Assembly: GCA_031272375.1 (NCBI GenBank) | Contig: JAISTY010000235.1 | Location: forward strand, 1-6,054 | Reading direction: 5' to 3' | DNA: 6,054 nucleotides | Source: Opitutaceae bacterium | Lineage (GTDB): Bacteria; Verrucomicrobiota; Verrucomicrobiia; Opitutales; Opitutaceae | In this document: piece by piece, positions 1 through 5,145 of the stretch | Layout: each line of letters begins with the position of its first letter | Position numbering within the stretch: the stretch's first letter is position 1 | The notes under the pieces: model-generated | The model's input: the letters and a program-made list of their open reading frames with translations, nothing else | Databases searched by the model: none | What the model was told of the DNA's origin: nothing | Made by a program: the position numbers and the translations under genes

Positions 1-1
1 G

Positions 2-688
2 GACCCGCGCCACCGCGACCGCATCGCCTTCCTGCGCGTCTGCACCGGACGCTTCGAGCGGGACATGGTGGTGACGCACCAGCGGACGGGGAAAAGCGTG
101 CGCCTGTCGTCGTCGCACAAATTGTTCGGGCGCGAACGGGAAACGGTGGACGTCGCGTGGCCGGGCGACGTCGTGGGCCTCGTCGGGCACGACGGCTTCG
201 GCATCGGCGACACGCTGACGGAGGACCGGAGCATTTGTTATGACGAGATCCCGCGCTTCCCGCCGGAGGTGTTCGCCTACCTCTCCAATCCGGTGACGTC
301 GGACGCGAAGAAATACCGCGCGGGGCTGGGGCAGTTGCTGCAGGAGGGCGTGGTGCAGTCGTTCCAGGCGCGAAACGCGCCGCCGGGGGCGACGCTGCTG
401 GCGGCGGTGGGGCCGCTGCAATTTGAGGTGGTGCAGGCGCGCCTGCGCTCGGAATACGGCGCGGAGTCGCGCCTGGAGGCGGCGCCGTGGACGCTGCTGC
501 GCTGGGCGGAGCCGTGCGCGGAACTGGAGGAACCCGGAAAAACCATCCCGGCGGGCGGCGTGAGCGCGGGAACGGACCGGCTGGGGCAGCCGGTGTTCCT
601 CTTCCCGAACGAGTGGACGCTGCGCTATTTCGCGGAGAAAAACCCCTGGCTGAAACTGCGCGAACTGCCGCTGGAACAAGGCGGATGA
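2..688 (+). CDS. prfC: Peptide chain release factor 3, C-terminal part (5' end outside window)
   Basis: RF3 is a cytoplasmic translational GTPase that removes RF1 or RF2 from the ribosome after peptide release. The open frame runs from the left edge, so the start and the whole GTP-binding domain are missing; 228 residues are visible against about 530 in a complete RF3. The visible part opens with DPRHRDRIAFLRVCTGRFE, closely matching the E. coli RF3 domain II segment that begins DPKHRDRVAFMRV. It continues with the domain II closing motif (WPGDVVGLVGHDGFGIGDTL) and then the RF3-specific C-terminal domain: FPPEVFAYL, LLQEGVVQSF and the AAVGPLQFEVVQARLRSEY signature, which separates RF3 from EF-G. 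It ends with TGA at 686-688. Codons here favour GCG and CTG, unlike the C-ending codons of the genes downstream. The next gene starts 84 nt later on the same strand. Identity is near certain from motif order; only its completeness upstream is unknown. Confidence 0.95.
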   Translation, partial: DPRHRDRIAFLRVCTGRFERDMVVTHQRTGKSVRLSSSHKLFGRERETVDVAWPGDVVGLVGHDGFGIGDTLTEDRSICYDEIPRFPPEVFAYLSNPVTSDAKKYRAGLGQLLQEGVVQSFQARNAPPGATLLAAVGPLQFEVVQARLRSEYGAESRLEAAPWTLLRWAEPCAELEEPGKTIPAGGVSAGTDRLGQPVFLFPNEWTLRYFAEKNPWLKLRELPLEQGG

Positions 689-692
689 CGGG

Positions 693-711
693 CGGGTTCA
701 CCGTTGACCCG
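693..711. promoter_or_regulatory. Near-palindrome, candidate operator upstream of the LacI-family gene
   Basis: A 19-nt imperfect palindrome is centred on position 702, with outer arms CGGGT and ACCCG. Seven of nine symmetric positions pair; the mismatches are at 698/706 and 699/705. It lies 62 nt before the regulator start and 5 nt after the prfC stop. It contains TTGACC (704-709), which resembles a -35 box, but no convincing -10 box follows at the usual distance. LacI-family proteins bind short near-symmetric sites and often control their own gene, so an autoregulatory operator is plausible. A small RNA stem-loop after prfC is the alternative. No second copy was found in the window. Confidence 0.27.
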
Positions 712-772
712 GCGGACGCTTCCGCTGGACTGCGCGCGTTCCCAAACCAACCGAAAGAAAACCCTTCCCGCC

Positions 773-1903
773 ATGAGCCCCCCCGAAAACAGCCCCGGAG
801 CCGTCACCATGCGCGAGGTCGCGCAGGCCTCGGGCGTGTCCGTCTCCGCCGTCTCGCTGGCGATGAAGAACAGCGCGAAGGTCTCGCCGGGGAAGCGGGC
901 GGAGATTTTGCGCGTCGCGGAGCGGCTGGGCTACCGGCGCGACCCGCGCATCACCGAGCTGATGGAGCACCTGCGCACCTCGCGGGCGCGGCGCGCGCCC
1001 TCGCACCTCGCCGTGCTCATCCCGGAGCTGACCCGCGAGGAGGTGCGCCACAACCCGCGCTTCCTCGCGCTGATCGCCGGCATCCGCGAGGTCGCCGGAT
1101 TGGGCGGCTACGCCGTTGACCTCTTCTACCTCGCCGACCCCGGCATGACGCCGCGCCGCATCCGCTCCATCCTCGTCGCCCGCGGCATCAAGGGCGTCGT
1201 CGTCGCCCCCTTCAACAGCGGCGCCGCCCGCCTCGACTTCGACTTCACCGGCCTCTGCGCCTCCACCGCCGGCTACAGCATCGTCGAGCCGCGCCTCCAC
1301 CGCGCCTGCCCGGATTACCTGCAAATGATGGACGAGCTGATCGAGGACTGCGTCCGCCACGGCTACCGGCGCATCGGCCTTGTGATGACCTACACGGAGG
1401 GCGGCATCGGGCACAAACTCTTCACCTCCTCCTTCCTCTACTACCAGTCGCTCATCCCGGAGGCGCGCCGCGTGCCCGTCCTCCCAAAACCGGAAATCTC
1501 CCCCGCCAACCTTTCCGCCTGGCTCGACCGCCACAAGCCCGACGTCGTCGTCAGCGCCGGCTCCGTCTACCGGATGCTCCTCGCCCTCGGGCGCAAAATC
1601 CCCCGCGACCTCGGCTTCGCGAGCATAGACATCTCCGAGGAGCCGGTGAACGCCGCCGGCGCCGACCACCGCCACACGCTCGTCGGAAGGGAGGCCGCCA
1701 AACTCGTCCTCTCCTCGCTCGGCCTCAACCTGACCGGCGTGCCGCCCAACCCCAAGGTCGTGCTCGCCGACAGCCACCAGCACGCGGGCTTCACCCTGCG
1801 CCCCCAGACCGCCGCCGCCCGCCGCGCCGTCGCCGGACGCAAACGCGAAACCCCCGCCCCCGCCGCCGCCATCGTCCCCGACTTCCACGAGTATTTCGCG
1901 TGA
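773..1903 (+). CDS. LacI/GalR-family transcriptional regulator
   Basis: This is a cytoplasmic DNA-binding regulator of 376 residues. The N-terminal helix-turn-helix is at about residues 12-55: MREVAQASGVSVSAVSLAMK followed by VSPG and the RLGY motif. A hinge-like stretch (RDPRITELMEHLR, about 57-68) replaces the classical hinge and is, from memory, typical of Verrucomicrobia members. The periplasmic-binding-protein-like sensor domain follows from about residue 77 (HLAVLIPEL) to about 350, with GVVVAPF, HGYRRIGLVM, PDVVVS and DLGFASIDI as recognisable strands. An Ala/Arg/Pro-rich tail ends in DFHEYFA. The ligand cannot be told from sequence. ATG at 773 was chosen because it sits behind CCCGCC, as do the starts of the next two genes. 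An alternative is ATG at 809, which has GGAG 8 nt upstream and would still keep the helix-turn-helix. The frame is also open from TTG 704. Targets are unknown; the adjacent lysA is one possibility but nothing proves it. Confidence 0.9.
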   Translation: MSPPENSPGAVTMREVAQASGVSVSAVSLAMKNSAKVSPGKRAEILRVAERLGYRRDPRITELMEHLRTSRARRAPSHLAVLIPELTREEVRHNPRFLALIAGIREVAGLGGYAVDLFYLADPGMTPRRIRSILVARGIKGVVVAPFNSGAARLDFDFTGLCASTAGYSIVEPRLHRACPDYLQMMDELIEDCVRHGYRRIGLVMTYTEGGIGHKLFTSSFLYYQSLIPEARRVPVLPKPEISPANLSAWLDRHKPDVVVSAGSVYRMLLALGRKIPRDLGFASIDISEEPVNAAGADHRHTLVGREAAKLVLSSLGLNLTGVPPNPKVVLADSHQHAGFTLRPQTAAARRAVAGRKRETPAPAAAIVPDFHEYFA

Positions 1904-1968
1904 GCGCCGCGCCGCCCGCGCGGGTTTTGTGTGGCGTCGCGCCGCGCCCCCGCTTGCCTCGCCCGCCC
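1904..1968 (+). other. Short GC-rich spacer between the regulator and lysA
   Basis: The 65-nt spacer holds two copies of GCGCCGCGCC (1904-1913 and 1939-1948) and a perfect 10-nt palindrome CCCGCGCGGG (1915-1924) followed by TTTTGTGT. The palindrome plus T-run is weakly terminator-like, but the arms leave almost no loop. The lysA frame is open through this spacer from GTG at 1900, which would overlap the regulator stop, but the extra residues are low-complexity Ala/Arg/Pro and do not look like LysA. No Shine-Dalgarno or promoter elements are evident. Confidence 0.3.
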
Positions 1969-3258
1969 ATGCACCACTTCAAATACACGGGGGATCGCCT
2001 GCACTGCGAATCCGTTGACCTCGCCGAGGTCGCCCGCCTCTACGGAACGCCCGCCTACGTCTATTCCGCCTCGACCATCGCGGACAACCTCGCCCGCCTC
2101 CAAAAAGCCCTGCCGGGCGTTGACGCCCGCGTCTGCTACGCGGTGAAGGCCAACCCCAACCTCGCCGTCCTCCGCCTCCTCGCCGGCCTCGGCGCCGGCT
2201 TCGACATCGTCAGCGGCGGCGAGCTGCGGCGGGTTGTCGCCGCCGGCGGCGACCCCGGCAAATGCGTCTTCGCAGGCGTCGGCAAATCCGGGGAGGAAAT
2301 CCGCCTCGCCCTCGAACTCGGCGTCTTCGCCCTCCACGTCGAAAGCCTGCCGGAGCTGGAGCGCGTCAACCGCGTCGCCGGTCAGCTCGGCGTCCGCGCC
2401 CCCGTCGCCTTCCGCGTGAACCCCGACGTTGACGCCCACACGCACGCGAAAATCACGACCGGAAAATCGGAGAACAAGTTCGGCGTCCCCCTGGAAAAGG
2501 CGGAGGCGGCCTGCGACGCCGCCGCGGCCTGCCGCCACATCCGGCTCCGCGGCGTCCAGACCCACATCGGCTCGCAGCTGACGTCGCCGGAACCCTTCGT
2601 CCTTGCCGTCGAAAAACTCGCCCCGCTGGTCGCGCTCCTGCGGAAACGCCACGGCATCGAATACTGCTCCATCGGCGGCGGCATCGGCATCCCCTACAAG
2701 GACGCCCTCGCGAGCGGCTCCCCGGAGTGGTGGGCGAAAAACGACTTCATGACCCCGGAGGCCTACGGCGCGGCCCTGGCCCCGGAACTGGCGCGGCTCG
2801 GCGTGAAAATCCTCCTCGAACCGGGACGCTTCCTCGTCGGCAACGCCGGCGTCCTCCTCTCCCGCGTCGAGTATCTCAAACGCGGCGACGCCCGGAACTT
2901 CCTGATCGTGGACGCCGGCATGAACGACCTCGTCCGCCCCGCGATGTATGACAGCCACCACGAAATCGTCCCCCTGCTCCGCGACACGACCCGACCCGCC
3001 CTGACCGCCGACGTCGTCGGGCCGGTCTGCGAAAGCTCGGACTGCTTCGCGAAGGGCCGCCGCCTGCAGGAATTGCGCGAGGGCGAGTTCCTCGCGCTGA
3101 TGAGCGCGGGCGCCTACGGCGCGTCCATGTCGAGCCGCTACAACTCGCGCCGCCTCCCCGCCGAAATCCTCGTGCGCGGCGCCGGCTTCGAATTGGTGCG
3201 CGAACGCGAGTCCCCCGACGACCTCTTCCGCGGCGAAAAGCTGCCGCCATGGCTGTGA
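1969..3258 (+). CDS. lysA: Diaminopimelate decarboxylase
   Basis: This PLP-dependent, fold-type III enzyme decarboxylates meso-diaminopimelate to L-lysine in the last step of lysine synthesis. The 429-residue protein is full length for the family. All expected landmarks are present: the PLP-binding Lys60 in YAVKANPN, the FDIVSGGEL strand (78-86), GVQTHIGSQL with His199, the glycine loop SIGGGIG (234-240), the phosphate-binding EPGR (284-287), VDAGMNDLVRPAMY (314-327), the CESSD motif with Cys354 that completes the neighbouring subunit's active site, and Tyr383 in GAYG. The HIGSQ and CESxD motifs separate it from ornithine/arginine decarboxylases and carboxynorspermidine decarboxylase. ATG 1969 (MHHFKYTGDRL) is preferred over GTG 1900 because the longer form adds only low-complexity residues. 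No Shine-Dalgarno site is seen; the start follows CGCCCGCCC. It stands apart from other lysine genes. Val-Asp pairs are encoded as GTTGAC or GTGGAC. Confidence 0.96.
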   Translation: MHHFKYTGDRLHCESVDLAEVARLYGTPAYVYSASTIADNLARLQKALPGVDARVCYAVKANPNLAVLRLLAGLGAGFDIVSGGELRRVVAAGGDPGKCVFAGVGKSGEEIRLALELGVFALHVESLPELERVNRVAGQLGVRAPVAFRVNPDVDAHTHAKITTGKSENKFGVPLEKAEAACDAAAACRHIRLRGVQTHIGSQLTSPEPFVLAVEKLAPLVALLRKRHGIEYCSIGGGIGIPYKDALASGSPEWWAKNDFMTPEAYGAALAPELARLGVKILLEPGRFLVGNAGVLLSRVEYLKRGDARNFLIVDAGMNDLVRPAMYDSHHEIVPLLRDTTRPALTADVVGPVCESSDCFAKGRRLQELREGEFLALMSAGAYGASMSSRYNSRRLPAEILVRGAGFELVRERESPDDLFRGEKLPPWL

Positions 3259-3261
3259 CGC

Positions 3262-3297
3262 CGCCCCGCGGGCCGCTCGCGGACGCCTTGCGGGGCG
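3262..3297 (+). terminator. GC-rich stem-loop after lysA, possible transcript end
   Basis: The arms CGCCCCGC (3262-3269) and GCGGGGCG (3290-3297) pair perfectly over 8 bp and can be extended inward by two G-U pairs and one G-C pair. The loop contains a smaller CCGC/GCGG hairpin. It begins 4 nt after the lysA stop codon. No T-run follows, so it is not a standard intrinsic terminator; it could act in Rho-dependent ending or protect the mRNA 3' end. In DNA this rich in G and C, such stems also arise by chance. Confidence 0.35.
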
Positions 3298-3313
3298 CCC
3301 GCGGACACCTTGC
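3278..3313. repeat. 14-nt direct repeat upstream of the peptidase gene
   Basis: CGCGGACGCCTTGC (3278-3291) recurs as CGCGGACACCTTGC (3300-3313), 13 of 14 identical, with starts 22 nt apart. This is two helical turns, so paired binding of a regulator on one DNA face is possible. The first copy overlaps the stem-loop after lysA. TTGACG (3317-3322) lies just downstream and resembles a -35 box, but no good -10 box follows. Function is unknown; a chance duplication is also possible. Confidence 0.5.
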
Positions 3314-3366
3314 CCGTTGACGCCCCGCCGCCTTTTCCTTCCCTGCAACCCGTTCCACCGCCCGCC

Positions 3367-4782
3367 ATGCGATTCCGCCTCCTTTCCGCCCTCCTCGCCC
3401 TCGCCGCCCCCGCCCTCGTCGCCGACTACAAGGACGACATCGGCTTCACCGACCTCCTCGACTACCTCAACGCCAACTCTCTCCCCGTCCCCACAGGCGC
3501 CACCGTCTCCCTCGCCATGGTCGAGGCCTCCTCCAACGGCGCCGACTACCTCCCTTCCGTCTCCGGCATCACCCTCACCGACCGCACCGGCGCCGCCGGC
3601 GCCACCACCTCCGGCCACGCCACCACCGTCGCCAGCAACTTTTTCGGCCCCAACAGCATCCTCTCCGGCGTCACCTCCGCCTCCGCGGACGAGGCCAACA
3701 CCTACCTCACCCGCCTCCTCAACCGCGCCTTCAACGGCTCCAACCCAGAGACCGCCGACGTCGTGAACCACAGCTACGTCGCCGAACGCGACGCCAACAC
3801 GCCCCTCGTCCTCGCCCTCTTCGACTACTCCATCAACCGCGACGGCTACGTCGCCGTCGTCGGCGCCAACAACGGCTACAACACCAACCCCGACTCCTCC
3901 GCCCACAAACCCGTCCTCACCGAGGCCTACAACGTCATTAGCGTCGGCGTGTCCAGCGGCGCCCACGACAGCGGCACCGCCGCCAACGGTGTCTCCTACC
4001 CCCACCTCGTCGCCCCCGCCGCCTACACCAGCTACGCGACCCCGATGGTCTCCGCCGCCGCCGCCCTCCTCATCGAAACCGCCCGCTCCAACCCCGCCCT
4101 CTCCAACGGCGACAAAACCGTCGTCATCAAGGCCGCCCTCATCGCCGGGGCCACCAAGGACGCGTTTGCCGACTGGGCCGTGGGCGTGTCCTCCACCACC
4201 CCGCTCAACTCCCATTACGGCGCCGGCCAGCTCAACGTCTTCAACAGCTACCTCATCATGACCGGCGGCCCGCAGGCGGGTGCCGCCTCCTCCGCCGCCG
4301 CCCTCGCCGCCTCCGTCGCCGCCACCGGCTGGGATTACTCCACCAACACCGGCTCCTTTGAGAATTACTACGCCCTCAACGTCGCCGAGGGCATGACCGC
4401 CGACCTCTCCATCGCCCTCACCTGGGAGGCCGTCTACAGCCTCTCCTTCCTGCCCAACGGCACCTACCTCGGCGCCAGCCTCAACCTCGCCGACATCACC
4501 CTCACCCTCTACGAGGCCGACGCGCAGGGCAACCTGACCCTCCTCGCCGAAAGCGCCGCCCCCGACGGCAACGTCGAATACCTCTGGCAAACCGGCCTCT
4601 GCTCCGGCGACTTCATCCTCAAGGTCTCCAGCGCGACGGGCGCCGCCTACGGCCTCGCCTGGCAAACCGACCTGACCGCCATCCCCGAACCCGCCGCCTT
4701 CGCCCTCCTCCTCGCCCTCGCCACCCTGTTTTTGTTTCACACAAAGGGCACCGCAAAGGCCGCAAAGCATCCAATCCGTTGA
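3367..4782 (+). CDS. Secreted S8-like serine peptidase with PEP-CTERM anchor
   Basis: The 471-residue protein has a signal peptide (MRFRLLSALLALAAPALVA, cleavage near 16-19). Its subtilisin-like core has His84 in SGHATTVAS, an NHS segment at 134-136, Asn168 in VVGANNG as the likely oxyanion residue, and the serine motif TSYATPMVSAAAALL with Ser222. The usual catalytic Asp position appears as Glu53 (SLAMVEAS), so the triad is atypical. A beta-rich region (about 345-435) resembles C-terminal sandwich domains of secreted peptidases. The C-terminus carries PEP at 440-442, a hydrophobic segment (444-457) and a basic tail, the PEP-CTERM arrangement recognised and cleaved by exosortase-type enzymes. 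It probably acts outside the cytoplasmic membrane; substrates are unknown. ATG 3367 gives a clean signal peptide; the open frame upstream to TTG 3310 would spoil it. Codons are almost all C-ending until about 4725, where TTT/TTG codons appear. The last 15 or so residues and the stop are encoded by repeat DNA. Confidence 0.85.
   Translation: MRFRLLSALLALAAPALVADYKDDIGFTDLLDYLNANSLPVPTGATVSLAMVEASSNGADYLPSVSGITLTDRTGAAGATTSGHATTVASNFFGPNSILSGVTSASADEANTYLTRLLNRAFNGSNPETADVVNHSYVAERDANTPLVLALFDYSINRDGYVAVVGANNGYNTNPDSSAHKPVLTEAYNVISVGVSSGAHDSGTAANGVSYPHLVAPAAYTSYATPMVSAAAALLIETARSNPALSNGDKTVVIKAALIAGATKDAFADWAVGVSSTTPLNSHYGAGQLNVFNSYLIMTGGPQAGAASSAAALAASVAATGWDYSTNTGSFENYYALNVAEGMTADLSIALTWEAVYSLSFLPNGTYLGASLNLADITLTLYEADAQGNLTLLAESAAPDGNVEYLWQTGLCSGDFILKVSSATGAAYGLAWQTDLTAIPEPAAFALLLALATLFLFHTKGTAKAAKHPIR
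4740..4767 (+). repeat. CACRRAG repeat block inside the peptidase gene 3' end
   Basis: CACAAAG or CGCAAAG occurs at 4740, 4752 and 4761, spaced 12 and 9 nt. The same 9/12-nt spacing is seen in the noncoding block at 4841-4877. The block lies in the reading frame and encodes the tail HTKGTAKAAKH directly after the membrane segment. It is the first unit of the repeat mosaic that fills the following intergenic region. Confidence 0.65.
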
Positions 4783-4821
4783 ACAGAAGTTAAGGAGAGC
4801 CAAACCCGAAGGCTCCTGTTC
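4779..4821. repeat. Direct repeat copy A1, hairpin-forming, contains the peptidase stop codon
   Basis: This 43-nt unit matches 4888-4928 with a few substitutions and small indels; starts are 109 nt apart. It is self-complementary: GAACAG (4781-4786) pairs with CTGTTC (4816-4821), and GAGCC (4797-4801) pairs with GGCTC (4811-4815) around a 9-nt loop, leaving a 10-nt bulge on the 5' side. The TGA of the peptidase gene (4780-4782) lies within its left end. The stem could mark or protect the mRNA 3' end, but there is no T-run after it. Confidence 0.75.
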
Positions 4822-4834
4822 CCAAGAGGTTAAA

Positions 4835-4858
4835 TTATTACACAGAGACCACGGAGTT
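4835..4858 (+). repeat. Left arm of a 24-nt inverted repeat
   Basis: This arm is the reverse complement of 5070-5093 at 21 of 24 positions; it begins TTATTACAC and ends CACGGAGTT. Similarity resumes weakly beyond the arm: a CACRGAGA unit and then AACAGAAG (4891-4898) have counterparts in the right half, CTTCTGTT (5038-5045). The outer distance is 259 nt, a size compatible with a miniature inverted-repeat element. No target-site duplication is obvious. Confidence 0.7.
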
Positions 4859-4877
4859 CCACACAGAGTTCACAGAG
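4841..4877 (+). repeat. CACRGAG repeat block
   Basis: CACAGAG, CACGGAG, CACAGAG and CACAGAG start at 4841, 4850, 4862 and 4871, spaced 9, 12 and 9 nt. The block reads in the sense direction of the peptidase gene and would lie in its 3' untranslated region. From memory, similar runs occur between genes in many environmental bacteria, but no function is known to me. Confidence 0.8.
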
Positions 4878-4887
4878 AGCCAAACCA

Positions 4888-4928
4888 TTGAACAGAAGTT
4901 AATGAGACCAAACCGGAAGGCTCTGTTC
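4888..4928. repeat. Direct repeat copy A2, hairpin-forming
   Basis: This is the second copy of the unit at 4779-4821, 41 nt long. The outer complementary ends GAACAG (4890-4895) and CTGTTC (4923-4928) are kept, while the inner stem has decayed. Retention of the outer pairing despite indels inside hints at selection or recent copying, though two copies are too few to prove it. Confidence 0.75.
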
Positions 4929-4929
4929 G

Positions 4930-5001
4930 TATGCGGTGTCCCCACGGCGCGCGCTCTCAATTGTTAATTGCTAACTGTTAATTAATAATATGCGGTGCCC
5001 C
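4930..5001 (+). repeat. TATGCGGTG module, two copies flanking AT-rich heptads
   Basis: TATGCGGTGTCCC (4930-4942) and TATGCGGTGCCCC (4989-5001) are 12 of 13 identical, 59 nt apart, and both continue with a CGGC-containing GC-rich stretch. Between them lies the heptad array at 4960-4987. The GC-rich modules look like the native flanks of an AT-rich insertion or like a duplicated unit. Confidence 0.6.
4960..4987 (+). repeat. AT-rich heptanucleotide tandem repeat, first array
   Basis: Four 7-nt units follow without gaps: ATTGTTA, ATTGCTA, ACTGTTA and ATTAATA. The same core unit ATTGTTA recurs in the second array at 5146-5173. It resembles the short tandemly repeated heptamers described in cyanobacteria, a comparison from memory only. 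The contrast with the surrounding GC-rich DNA is striking. Confidence 0.75.
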
Positions 5002-5042
5002 GCGGCAGGGTGCGCCCGTCTTCATCCCTCTTCTTATCTTCT

Positions 5043-5093
5043 GTTAAAAATCTCCGTGTCCTCCTCCCCAACTCCGTGACCTCCGTGTAATAA
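5043..5093 (-). repeat. Reverse-oriented CACGGAG block with right inverted-repeat arm
   Basis: CTCCGTG (reverse complement of CACGGAG) starts at 5052, 5072 and 5081. The block is headed by GTTAAAAA (5043-5050), which is repeated exactly 60 nt later. Positions 5070-5093 form the right arm of the inverted repeat with 4835-4858. The block reads as CACGGAG in the sense direction of aroB, so it would lie in the aroB 3' untranslated region if transcription reaches it. Confidence 0.75.
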
Positions 5094-5102
5094 AAACCGA
5101 CC

Positions 5103-5134
5103 GTTAAAAACCTTCGTGCCTTCGTGTCTTCGTG
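5103..5134 (-). repeat. Reverse-oriented CACGAAG block
   Basis: GTTAAAAA (5103-5110) precedes three CTTCGTG units (5112, 5120 and 5128), here with an exact 8-nt period. In aroB sense these are CACGAAG. Positions 5103-5118 match 5043-5058 in layout (GTTAAAAA, one base, CTYCGTG), so the two blocks are diverged copies of one module. Confidence 0.75.
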
Positions 5135-5145
5135 TGAGACCGGCA

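Noticed and set aside
704..732. Sigma-70 promoter with TTGACC as the -35 box
   Set aside because: No TATAAT-like hexamer at 16-18 nt spacing; GTTGAC is also common inside the coding genes of this window.
487..1119. A 210-codon plus-strand frame spanning the end of prfC and the start of the regulator
   Set aside because: Out of frame with both genes, and rich in Arg/Ala/Pro/Gly as expected of a frame-shifted GC-rich read.
698..1888. A 396-codon minus-strand frame opposite the LacI-family gene
   Set aside because: Gly/Ala/Asp-rich shadow of the regulator with no family motifs; the plus-strand frame has clear helix-turn-helix and sensor-domain motifs.
3421..3438. DYKDD at the mature N-terminus of the peptidase, resembling a FLAG tag
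   Set aside because: Only five residues match; the sequence continues IGFTDLL and is encoded in native C-rich codons, so it is a chance resemblance in a natural protein.
1567..4803. A 1078-codon open frame on the minus strand opposite the regulator, lysA and the peptidase
   Set aside because: It is low-complexity Gly/Val/Ala/Glu-rich sequence with no recognisable domain, and it lies antisense to well-supported genes. Scarcity of A-ending codons on the plus strand removes antisense stops, so the frame is a GC-bias artefact.
4781..4840. Intrinsic terminator at hairpin repeat A1
   Set aside because: The stem is good, but it is followed by CCAAGAGGTTAAATT with no T-run, so a standard Rho-independent terminator cannot be claimed.
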